Source: Neelides folsomi (taxonomy: Eukaryota; Arthropoda; Collembola; Neelipleona; Neelidae). Taken from it: a stretch of DNA of 20,756 bases. A program made the position numbers and the translations under genes. How positions within the stretch are numbered: the first letter of the stretch is position 1; each line of letters starts with the position of its first letter. The notes beneath the pieces were generated by a model. It was not told the origin of the DNA. It did not search any database and worked only from the letters and a program-made list of their open reading frames with translations. The DNA lies in the NCBI GenBank assembly GCA_034687125.1, contig JAQGBZ010000675.1:1-20756 (forward strand), written 5' to 3'. Positions 11,117 through 19,262 of the stretch are shown in pieces.

Positions 11117-12340
11117 ATGAGTTTATTTGCGGCAATTCCTCTCGGCGGAAATCTTTTTGTCACCAAACGGAAAGAAAACATTCCCGACAAAGAAGGAGAT
11201 TCAGAAAGAGTTACAAAAATCGGATTGGAAAATTGGGCAAGTGAAAAGAACATTTGCAGTGCTTTCATTTTCAATGAAACCTCCAGCGGGAAAATCAAAC
11301 TTTCCCTTCGCATGAAAATCGAAAAAGGAAAAAAGAGCCGAATTCAAATCACAAATGGAAAAGAATTTTACAAAGTGAATCTTTACGGGGAAGAAAATGA
11401 ATTCAAAATTGTCCCAGTTGGAATTTTCCAACTTGACCAAGACGGATATTGCAAATTTGACCTTAAAGGAATTTCCAAGACTGGATTTTGCTTCGGAATT
11501 CTTTCCCACATTCTTATTGACACAGATTGCGAATTGAACTTTGCAAGGGATGATTTTTACTTCGCTCGGCGGGGTCCTTCAGTCCATTTGAAATATTTAA
11601 TTCCCAAAGATAAACAAATCGAATATTTTTACAATGAATTGACCGTTCCACACGGCCAAGATGTAATCGGGGCTTATTTCTGTGCCGCAGGATTTACCGG
11701 GGGATATTTAGGAATTCAAGTGAATTCAGAAACCGAACGAAGAGTTTTATTCTCCATTTGGAGCGAATTTAAAACCGACAATCCGGGAGAAATTCCTGAA
11801 GATTACAAAGTCCGTTTGGTCGAGAAAGGCGACGGAGTTTTTATCGGAGAATTTGGCGACGAAGGAGCAGGAGCTCAATCTTATATGAAATTTAATTGGA
11901 AAACCGGCGTTAATTATAAATTTGTGGCTTATGGGACGCCGTTCGATGAGGAAAATACTTTTTATTCCGCGTGGTTCAACGGCGGAGATGAATGGGAATT
12001 AATTGCGAGGTTTATTAAACCGAAGACGAGCATTTATTTCAATTCGCCTTATTCTTTCTCCGAGAATTTCATCCCTGAAAATGGATTCATCGAACGGAGA
12101 TGTTTATTCGGACGACAATGGGCGAGGGACGCTGATGGGAATTGGATGGAGATTTTGGACGCGAAATTTACCGGAGACACCACTTATGGAGTTAACAGAT
12201 GGGACGTGGCGGCGGGAATTGAAGATGGGAAGTTTTATTTAAAAAATTGTGGGTTTTTTCATGACACGATGAAAACAGGGATTGAATTAAACAGACCAGA
12301 AACTTATGAAATTCCAATTGATGTTTCAATTCTACCTTGA
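11117..12340 (+). CDS. Intronless DUF5077-DUF3472 two-domain protein, candidate horizontal acquisition
   Basis: A single uninterrupted frame encodes 407 residues. Residues about 5-135 resemble DUF5077 (IPLGGNLFVT, GLENWASEKN, KIVPVGIF, KFDLKGISKTG). Residues about 178-385 resemble DUF3472 (GAYFCAAGFTGGYLGIQVNS, RRVLFSIWS, DNPGEIPEDYKVRLVEKG, GEFGDEGAGAQSYMKFNWK, KNCGFF). I know this architecture from bacterial, notably Bacteroidetes-type, proteins of unknown function that are often exported. No signal peptide is visible here, so a cytoplasmic location is likely. The coding sequence is visibly richer in G and C than its surroundings and has no intron, unlike the neighbouring CRIP and MARCH genes. 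With its TATA box and its place among intron-bearing genes, this fits an acquired and domesticated bacterial gene rather than contamination. Biochemical function is unknown. Its 3' end was copied into the tandem duplication downstream. Confidence 0.85.
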   Translation: MSLFAAIPLGGNLFVTKRKENIPDKEGDSERVTKIGLENWASEKNICSAFIFNETSSGKIKLSLRMKIEKGKKSRIQITNGKEFYKVNLYGEENEFKIVPVGIFQLDQDGYCKFDLKGISKTGFCFGILSHILIDTDCELNFARDDFYFARRGPSVHLKYLIPKDKQIEYFYNELTVPHGQDVIGAYFCAAGFTGGYLGIQVNSETERRVLFSIWSEFKTDNPGEIPEDYKVRLVEKGDGVFIGEFGDEGAGAQSYMKFNWKTGVNYKFVAYGTPFDEENTFYSAWFNGGDEWELIARFIKPKTSIYFNSPYSFSENFIPENGFIERRCLFGRQWARDADGNWMEILDAKFTGDTTYGVNRWDVAAGIEDGKFYLKNCGFFHDTMKTGIELNRPETYEIPIDVSILP

Positions 12341-12559
12341 GATTAATTGAAATTATTTTTTATAGCAAAATTTTTTTATTTTATTATTAAGAACAATACA
12401 GATAATTTGAAAACACAAAATTTCAAAGACAAAAGAAAACAGAATTTCTGAATTGGCTTTCTTATTACTTAATTTTAGTATTATTATAAAATATTTTTAA
12501 ATAAGTGGCATTATGTTTATTTAATATTAAAATTGGATCAATTATTGGTCATTTCCTTC
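12341..12559. other. Convergent 3' spacer between the DUF3472 gene and the proximal MARCH-like copy
   Basis: About 220 bp of AT-rich sequence separates the two convergent stop codons and should contain both polyadenylation regions. No canonical AATAAA could be assigned with confidence. Confidence 0.5.
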
Positions 12560-13610
12560 TTAAGAAGATTCAACCAATCGAACTGGTTGATTATTCGATT
12601 CTGTCCTCAATTTGTGATGATATCTATAAATGAGTCTTAAGATGTAAATCTTATTTCTTACATTATTACTATACAATATATTTTAGTTTGTTAAATATTT
12701 AGAATTATATAACAATATTTTTATATCGTATAATATTAAAATTGTTAATATTAAATTAATTTACATTACTTTACCATTAAATAAGTTAAATTTATTTGTA
12801 TTTAATATTTTATTAACCTTACTTGATCGTGACATAACACCATCTGCAATAACCTCCGATAAAAATCAATGCAACGAGAATCTATTTATATAGAATGATT
12901 AATGAACTTAAATGTTTTAATAAACTTGATTTATACATTATTAACTTACGAGTACAAAAGTTTCAATCGGATGGTAAATAAAGAACTCATAAGCACCGAA
13001 TGAACAAAGATAAATTAAAAGAACAATCAGAGGTGTTATAAACAAAAAACACAAGATGTCCACAATCATGTTTTTCCCGTACGTTTGAGTCGAGGAATCT
13101 CGAATATACTATTTGGATTAATAAATATTTTTAATATAATTTTCACATACTCATATATATATATATATAATATGTATGTATAAATTGTTAAAATTAATAA
13201 ATATTTAAAATTACATTTTGAAAAATTCTTGGCTCTCGTTTAATTTTATACACATGGTTGCAAATTTCACATTTTGCAGAATTTGAAGTAGTAAGCCAAA
13301 TTTCCAGACATGTTTTATGAATCAGAGCAACAGTTCCATTTACATGGAGACAAAAGATTCTCACAACCGTCACCTTTAATAAAAATTGATTAAAGAAAAT
13401 ATTTTGAATGAAATATATCTCTAATTGTAAATGTATGAATGAATGTATTTTTTAACAGGTATTGTAGATAGATATCTATTTTTATTTTATAAAATAATGA
13501 AAATTTTTACCTTCAAGACAGATCCTGCATGTCGTATTACTGGCTGGAGACAAAAGGAGAATTTCTGATGATTTCAATTTTTCAAATATTTTTTCAATTT
13601 GATCAGACAT
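12560..13610 (-). pseudogene. Proximal MARCH-like RING-CH gene copy, frameshifted
   Basis: Five exons parallel the distal copy: 13511-13610, 13215-13373, 12950-13108, 12823-12881 and 12560-12623, all with GT-AG borders. It starts MSDQIEKIFEKLKSS, keeps the first zinc-ligand pair (TCRICLE) and the two hydrophobic segments (IVDILCFLFITPLIVLLIYL and ILVALIFIGGYC). Exon 2 is 159 bp instead of 164 bp. A 5-bp deletion near 13337 removes part of the codons for the second ligand pair and throws the reading frame into a stop within ten codons. As written, the product would lose half of the RING-CH domain and both membrane segments. All splice sites and the other exons are still open, so the damage looks recent, or could be a sequencing error. 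The last exon ends earlier (VRLVESS, then stop) than in the distal copy. Confidence 0.8.
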
Positions 13611-14301
13611 TTTTAATTGAACTTTTTTTCACATTTTATATTTTACATAGATTATATTTGAACAGATTTTCTGATTAAAAACAAATTCGTAGAGATTTTG
13701 GATATTGTGGGTAAATATTAAATAAGTGTACAATTAATTTAATTTAAATATTGAAGTGATTTACAATATAACGAGGGAGTTATAAAACTTTATGACTCAA
13801 TCATGTACTTTAAGTTGTTTGTTTCATTGAGAGATTGAGACACAAGACACATTTGACTTGTAGTTGAAATTTGAATTCCTTGTCTACATAATCACAAATA
13901 TAAGGGATGCAAATGATGCAATATAATCATAACATATAAATATGTTATTCTCATACGTAATGGGAAAAGTTCATTAAAAAACACTCGATAATTGATGATT
14001 CATCAAAATAAATAAAAATTAAACATGCTATCGAACATTAAATGTCATTTTAGGTATAATTACTTAATAGAAAGATATAAAATTTCTATTTAATAGCTTT
14101 AGTTAACAATACTTTTTAATCCTTTATATTAGTTTATATGTACATAGTGTGTTTGAATTAAATTATCAATAATGATTTTCTTGGGAAATGAAATGAAAAG
14201 CCAATATTTTTTTTAATCTTGATCAAAGGTCAAATGTCACAAGTCACAATTATGCAACTTGGTCAATACATCATAATTTTACAATATCCCCTAAGTTATA
14301 G
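13611..14301. other. Upstream region of the proximal MARCH-like copy
   Basis: No gene is visible. It aligns with 15629-16583 in the second unit through landmarks such as aaattaaacatgctat and aacttggtcaat. It holds an empty site, near 14141-14150, for the hairpin element found at 16299-16420 in the other unit. Confidence 0.65.
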
Positions 14302-14429
14302 AGACGAGCATTTATTTCAATTTATTTAAAAAAAATTGTGGGTTTTTTCATAACACGATGAAAACAAGGATTGAATTAAACAGACCAGAAACTTATGAAA
14401 TTTCAATTGATGTTTCAATTTTACCTTAA
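14302..14429 (+). pseudogene. Duplicated 3' fragment of the DUF3472 gene
   Basis: The first 20 or so bases match 12024-12044 of the DUF3472 coding sequence. About 190 bp are then missing, and the match resumes at the position of 12235 and continues to the stop codon. The last 33 codons are recognisable (NCGFFH, then TMKT, IELNRPETYEI, IDVSILP). Two extra A residues in a homopolymer break the upstream frame. There is no start codon or promoter, so this is a passive relic marking the breakpoint of the tandem duplication. Confidence 0.9.
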
Positions 14430-14582
14430 GATTAATTAAAATGATCGTTTTTGTAAAATCATATTACTTTAATGTAAAACAATTGAATAACAATTTAATA
14501 TAGAGACATAATTTAAAAAAATTAAGTGTGTACAATTAGCCCTATTTGTATTTAATATTAATTAATAAAGGTAAAATTAAAA

Positions 14583-15628
14583 TTAAATCAATTGTATATT
14601 TTGTTGGTCATTTCTTTCTTCAGCGTATTCAACCAATCGAACTTGTTGATTTTTCAATTCTGTCCTCAATTTGCGATGATATCTGTAAATGAGTCTTAAC
14701 CGTAAATATTATTTATTATATATTTTAGTTTAAGTAAGATTCATATGTTTTTGTAATTAATAATTATTTTAAATTATTTTACCATTATATAATTAAAATC
14801 TATTTAATATTTTTATTAACCTTACTTGATCGTGATATGACACCACATGCAATAACCTCCGAGAAAAAACAAAGCCACGAGAATCTATTTAAGTTGACTA
14901 ATTAATGGACTTAAATGTTTTAATAAACTTAAATAATGATTTATTAAAGTAAGTTGATAGGAATATGTAGTTATTAACATACGAGTCCAAAACTTTCCGT
15001 TCGATTGTAAACAAAAAACTCATTAGCACCGAATGAACAAAGATAAATTAAAACAACAATTAAAGGTGTTAAAATCAAAAAACACACAACATCAACAATC
15101 AGGCTTTTCCCGTACTTTTGAATCGAGGAATCTCGAATATACTGTTTGGATTATTAAGCATTTTTAATATAATTTTTAATATAATATACAATTATATAAA
15201 TTAAGAAAATTACATTTTGAAAAGTTCTTGGCTCTCGCTTAGTTTTATACATATGGCTGCAAATTTCACATTGTGTAGCATTTGAGGAAGTTAACCAATT
15301 TTCCAGACATGTTTTATGAATCAGGGCAACAGTTCCTGTGCATTTACATGGAGACAGAAGATTCTCACTTCCGTCACCTTTAAGAAAATTAAGAAAACTA
15401 TCAGTAAGTATATTGAATTAAAAAATATATCTAATTGTAAGTGTACAGTATATAGTGATATACACTGTAATACTGTATATAATTGTGTATAGTTTCTATA
15501 CATAATTTACTTGTAAAATAATGAAACTTGATACCTTCGAGACAGATCCTGCATGTCTTATTGTTGGTTTGAGACAAAGGGTCTGATGACGCGAATTTTT
15601 CCAATATTTTCTCAGTTTTCTCAGCCAT
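14583..15628 (-). CDS. MARCH-type membrane RING-CH E3 ubiquitin ligase, 5 exons
   Basis: The exon model is 15535-15628, 15214-15377, 14983-15141, 14826-14884 and 14583-14682, all with GT-AG borders, giving 191 residues. A complete C4HC3 RING-CH (RING-variant) domain is visible: C26, C29, C42, C44, H52, C55, C68 and C71, with the typical W59. Two membrane segments follow, in about VDVVCFLILTPLIVVLIYLC and LILVALFFLGGYCMWC, then a short charged tail (KYHRKLRTELKN). The phrase DVVCFLILTPL is very like DMVCFLFITPL of animal MARCH2 and MARCH3, so this is probably a MARCH2/3-like ligase of endosomal or plasma membranes that ubiquitinates membrane proteins. It is shorter than the vertebrate proteins of roughly 250 residues, having a brief N-terminus. 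It is convergent with the DUF3472 tail fragment and is the intact member of the tandem pair. Confidence 0.92.
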
Positions 15629-16296
15629 TTTTAATTAAACTTTCAAATTATTTTATATTTTACAGTTTATATTTGAACAGATTTTCTGACTAAAAACAAA
15701 TTGTAGATGTAGATTGTGAAATAATTGTACAACTTTATTTAAACATTGAATTGATTTACTATTTAATGAGAGAGTTGTAAAACTTTATGAGTCAAATGTA
15801 ATTTAAGTTGTTTGTTTCATTAAGACACTCGCTTGACTTGACTACAAAACAACAAATATATGGGATGCAAATGAAGCAATATACATATTGTAAATGTGTT
15901 TATTTCAAACGCAATGGGAAGTGTTTAAACTTAATAAACATTTTGATGATTAATCAAAATAAATAAAAATTAAACATGCTATGGAACATTAAAAGTCATT
16001 TTACATCATACATTATGCTTAGCTTTAGTTTATTACTTTTTAATCTTTTGCGCATATCTTTATTTCATTTACATAATTAAAATAAGTACAATTAAAAGAC
16101 AATTAAAAGAGTTACATTAATTAATCTATAATACAAAAGTAGAATGCGGCACAATTTCACCCATAAGAATATATTATTACTTATTACGTATAGCCTAAAA
16201 CTTAAATTAGAGAGATTTATTAAATCACTGATTTGATAATAATAAGATGCTAAGATTTGATAATATATGTAGTTATGTATGTATATTATTAGTAAG
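15629..16296. other. Upstream region of the distal MARCH-like gene
   Basis: No exon was recognised. The first 400 bp align with the corresponding region of unit 1, so the promoter of the MARCH gene should lie here. I could not single out a TATA box or initiator with confidence. Confidence 0.5.
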
Positions 16297-16298
16297 TA

Positions 16299-16420
16299 CC
16301 GAGTGTTTTTTTAAGGGCGTTACCAGCGAGTAATGTTAAAGCATAGGGGTTCATAGAAGATGGTGACTTTTCCCTATGCTTTAACATACTCGTTGGTAAT
16401 GTCCTTAAATAAACACTCGG
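16299..16420. mobile_element. Hairpin MITE, about 122 bp with about 50-bp inverted arms
   Basis: The left arm begins CCGAGTGTTTTTTTAAGG and the right arm ends CCTTAAATAAACACTCGG. The arms pair almost perfectly over about 50 bp, around a short loop near 16350-16370. A TA dinucleotide stands on each side (16297-16298 and 16421-16422), as expected for the Tc1/mariner type of insertion. The corresponding place in duplication unit 1 (near 14141-14150) lacks it, which supports a real insertion. It has no coding capacity. Its superfamily is inferred only from the TA flanks. Confidence 0.8.
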
Positions 16421-16422
16421 TA

Positions 16423-16805
16423 TATGTGTGAATTTAATAATCATAAGCATTTTCTTTAATTATTGTTAAAACCCTATAACATTTTTGGATCTTGATCAAA
16501 ATCAAATGGCAAAAGTCACAATTTCACAACTTGGTCAATCTATCATGCTTTGACCCTCAATATCTTCTATTTAAGTTATAAAGAATCGACATTAGCTTAA
16601 AGCATCTCCGTAAATGTGGCAACGATTAAGATTCGCCTTAATTTGTGATAAGATTTTGTTTCATTAAACACGGAAACTTTCTTAACTAATTATTCATGCC
16701 ATATAATATCATAAGTGAGATGATTTGATCATAATTTTTTCCATTCCTCACATTTTTCATAAAGAAATTATTCGCATATATTTTAAGCCTGAAATTCAGA
16801 GTAAA
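16423..16805. other. Spacer upstream of the secreted-protein gene
   Basis: The first 160 bp belong to tandem unit 2. The remainder is unique and should hold the promoter of the gene starting at 16806. A TATATTTTA string near 16777 and a TTCAGAGT near 16795 could be core promoter parts, but their spacing is shorter than usual. Confidence 0.4.
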
Positions 16806-17592
16806 ATGAAATTTTACTTTAACTTGACCGTTTTACTTTTTACAGTTCCAAATTTGATTTTCTTAACCTTTAGCCAAATAACAACAAGGAACAATAACGA
16901 GGATGATTTTCATACTTTTCAAGTTCAATGGTATTATTGTATAATAATGAATTTGAACTTTCATTACATTTATTAACATATAAAAACATGAATTTTTTAA
17001 CAATAACATTTTAATATTTTCAGGGTAAACGTTCATCCACACAAATCAAGAAAATATTCCTCCATTTAGATGAAATGAAACAAATTATTGTTAGTAAAGA
17101 TCATTTTTATCAAAATAATTAAATTATGAATTTAAAAATAATAAAATTAATTAATTAATTAATTAATTCTGATAATTCTGAAGGACGAAAGAATAGCCAA
17201 ATTTAAAAACATGATTACAAAGTTAGAGAAAGATATTTCGAATAAGATAGAAAAACTTTTCAATCAAGTGAACAATAATGATCAAAATAAACCCGACCAA
17301 CATCATAATTCTCCGGTACTTGTGAGTGTTATTTTACTGATTATATTTTTATAGTTTTAAATGAAATTCTCTTATTTACAATATTCTTTTAATTCGATGA
17401 AAGTCCATAAAAAATTTTATAATCAATAATCACTGTTAAGCCATAATATGATTTTATTATCTTAAATTAAAATTACATATTTAGATTCCAGAATTTGGGG
17501 GTTGTTTTAAAGATCAAAGTTCTGGAATTTGTGCAATAAACTGTTGCTATGAAAAAAATGAGTGGAACTTGTCGTCGCAGTTGTACTTCTAG
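16806..17592 (+). CDS. Small secreted coiled-coil protein with cysteine-rich tail, 4-exon model
   Basis: The exon model is 16806-16922, 17024-17089, 17184-17321 and 17485-17592, giving 142 residues. All introns are in phase 0 and have GT-AG borders. The ATG at 16806 gives a clear signal peptide (MKFYFNLTVLLFTVPNLIFL, cleavage perhaps after about residue 24). An in-frame ATG at 16725 would only add a hydrophilic prefix. Exons 2 and 3 form an amphipathic, charged helix likely to be a coiled coil (IKKIFLHLDEMKQII, KFKNMITKLEKDISNKIEKL). The last exon supplies all the mature cysteines in the pattern C-x8-C-x3-CC, within GGCFKDQSSG and ICAINCCYEKNE, and ends at a stop. Exon borders 1 and 2 use non-ideal donors (GTTCAA, GTTAGT). 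I do not recognise the family. It is probably extracellular and lineage-restricted. Confidence 0.5.
17145..17168. repeat. (AATT)n simple repeat in intron 2 of the secreted-protein gene
   Basis: About five to six tandem copies of AATT, just upstream of the acceptor for the third exon. Confidence 0.9.
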
Positions 17593-17657
17593 GGAACCTT
17601 ATCATTACCATCTTGGAATATGATTAAAATAACTCATTCAGGCTGGATTATAATTAT

Positions 17658-18309
17658 CAGGGTTGTGAAGTTTAGGTGTACACCTTTTTTTTATTGGTCA
17701 GAAATTCTTAACGAACTTTTGGCTAGGCATGTTTCATATAAAATAGACCCCGATTATGCAATAAAATTCATATCTATTTTACCTATTTTAGCATCGGCAC
17801 CTTTTTTACCTATTCATACATGAACACATGAGAGCATAGGAGTTTTGTTTCACGGAAGCATGAGAGTATAGGAAATTTGATTAAAATTTTACGGTTTACG
17901 TAGAACTCAATTTTTTGATGCATAAATCCGTGTTAGCTGATAACCGAAAATCATTATGTTCGTAAAGCTATGAATACCTAAAACGATAATTGAGCTTTCT
18001 TAACTGCTACTCAACATAAGGATTTAACATGGGATCCATTTGGGATAAAATTTAAAAAAAAAGAAACCAACACCGCGGTCAATTCTAGGTTTAGGTGTAT
18101 AGATTTACGCCGCTAAAATCATTTGCTGTTGAAAATTTAGAGATGAGGGTTATTTGCCACAACGAGGTCGCAAGAGCAATTGTTTAATGAATAAATGTAC
18201 GTTATTTTAACACAAAAATTTGTACCTATTTTCATACCTATTTCCCAAAAATTCATAACTATTTAGGTACCTATTTTCTCGAATTTGGCACCTAAACTTC
18301 ACAGTCCTG
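17658..18309. mobile_element. Decayed non-autonomous hAT-like element, about 652 bp
   Basis: The ends form a terminal inverted repeat: CAGGGTTGTGAAGTTTAGGTG on the left, and a right end whose reverse complement reads CAGGACTGTGAAGTTTAGGTG. The CAGGG start is typical of hAT transposons. The flanking octamers are ATAATTAT and GTAATAAG, agreeing at five of eight positions and keeping the T and A of the hAT target pattern, which fits an old, mutated 8-bp target duplication. The inside has no transposase and is rich in cctattt and aggtacc-like motifs. The 67-codon frame overlapping it is not a gene. Confidence 0.6.
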
Positions 18310-18628
18310 GTAATAAGTATTAGTATGTAAAATAAATTAACTCAATTTCAATATTTCAATAGTTCAAAACGACCTAAAGCCTGGCTCAGTCCAGTAAATG
18401 TCCGTAATGGCGGGATGGGTATCCTGAATTAAAAATTAAAAATATTTAATTAATAATTGAATCGATTTTATATCAAAGAAGAGTTATTCATTTGTTAAAT
18501 AGTTCATTTTTAATTTTTAATAGGTTATTGATTTAATTATTACCTATGTAAATGATAAATTTAATAAAATTAATGCATGATGGTTGAAATCAATAACCAC
18601 ATTTTACATGCCCAAGAGCGTTTTTATT
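18310..18628. other. Short unassigned spacer before the right arm
   Basis: Mostly AT-rich. A less AT-rich patch at 18375-18425 (ctggctcagtccag, then ggcgggatgggtatcc) looks like a fragment of a structured or repetitive sequence, but I could not match it to a tRNA, 5S rRNA or known SINE. Confidence 0.4.
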
Positions 18629-19262
18629 CCTTGTTTAATTCAAAGATAATCTCTTTATTAACCTAACATATCATGCATTTTCTCCTTTCATCAATCCAAT
18701 CTTTTAAAACAATACTTAAAGAGGAGAGTAAAGTCGATAAAGCTGCGACGTCATTACGAACAAAAAATTGTTAAATTTACATTTAACAGAAAATTTAAAT
18801 AATTCAATTCCCAATTCATTTAAAAACATGCTAAAGCTAAACACAACACGATCAACACCTTACATGAGTACATATAGATCGACACCATACAATTGTAACT
18901 CAAACTTAAAAAAAACATTTCCTCATGGAATTCAAAATTCAATATTGATTATTTTTTAAATCGACGTTAGTTAAGTATTTATTTATTTTATCTAGTAGTT
19001 AAATAGATTTACATCACATGATGGTTAGAATTAATTAAAAATCGATTTTTAATATTGGTAAATAAGTTTTATTTGTTTAAATTCATATTTCATTTACTTT
19101 TGGTCATTTAAGTTTGAAACTTAAAATTTGTTAATTTGTTTTTATATTTATGTAAAAACAGGTGGATAATAAATTGAAGCAGATAATGATTTTTATTACC
19201 TCTTATAAATAATTTGAAATATAAAGATTCGTTACATATATTTCATTATCAGATTCATTAAA
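18629..19262. repeat. Upstream region of the right receptor copy, shared with the other copies
   Basis: From about 18760 onward this is nearly identical, in reverse complement, to 1486-1987. From 18629 to 18760 it matches only the upstream region of the third copy (4640-4763). It therefore carries the longest version of the duplicated upstream region. A conserved 63-codon frame lies in it and in the left arm, but it is broken in the third copy and is probably not coding. Confidence 0.75.
19204..19211 (+). promoter_or_regulatory. TATA-like box of the right receptor copy
   Basis: TATAAATA lies 59 bp before the ATG at 19263. The left arm has a TATATATA-like string at the same relative place (about 1537-1548 on the minus strand), followed in both by a TCAGATTCATT stretch next to the start codon. 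This suggests a very short leader, though AT-richness makes chance matches likely. Confidence 0.35.

Larger units (their letters stand above)
12024..14301. repeat. Tandem duplication, unit 1 (about 2.28 kb)
   Basis: This unit aligns in direct orientation with 14302-16583. It starts inside the DUF3472 coding sequence at agacgagcatttatttcaat and includes the gene tail, the whole proximal MARCH-like copy and the upstream DNA of that copy. It ends with cttggtcaatacatcat and ctaagttatagag. Exons are clearly conserved between units, while introns and spacers have many small indels, so the duplication is not recent. Confidence 0.85.
14302..16583. repeat. Tandem duplication, unit 2 (about 2.28 kb)
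   Basis: This is the direct repeat of 12024-14301. It contains the DUF3472 tail fragment, the intact distal MARCH-like gene and its upstream region. It includes a hairpin element at 16299-16420 absent from unit 1. The end is placed where similarity (acaacttggtcaat, then aagttata) fades near 16583. Confidence 0.85.

Noticed and set aside
11117..12340. Bacterial contamination as source of the DUF3472 gene
   Set aside because: It is continuous with AT-rich intergenic DNA, and its tail is duplicated together with an intron-containing animal gene, so it is part of the animal chromosome.
15321..15503. 60-codon minus-strand frame reading through the MARCH intron
   Set aside because: It is exon 2 sequence of the distal MARCH gene in the wrong frame plus intron; the spliced model explains the conserved cysteines.
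16725..16976. Unspliced 83-codon reading of the secreted-protein first exon
   Set aside because: The upstream ATG adds a non-signal prefix, and the tail reads into AT-rich intron. Splicing at 16922 to 17024 gives a longer coherent protein.
17620..17823. 67-codon frame over the hAT-like element
   Set aside because: It crosses the terminal repeat of the element and has no domain resemblance.
18375..18425. Possible tRNA, 5S rRNA or SINE fragment
   Set aside because: The GC-richer patch has no A/B box pair or cloverleaf that I can draw and no clear 5S match.
18768..18959. 63-codon frame in the right arm as a real gene
   Set aside because: It is matched only by the mirrored frame in the left arm, is disrupted in the third copy, has no recognisable domain, and lies in a region likely to be the receptor upstream sequence. 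It is kept as a finding, not a gene.
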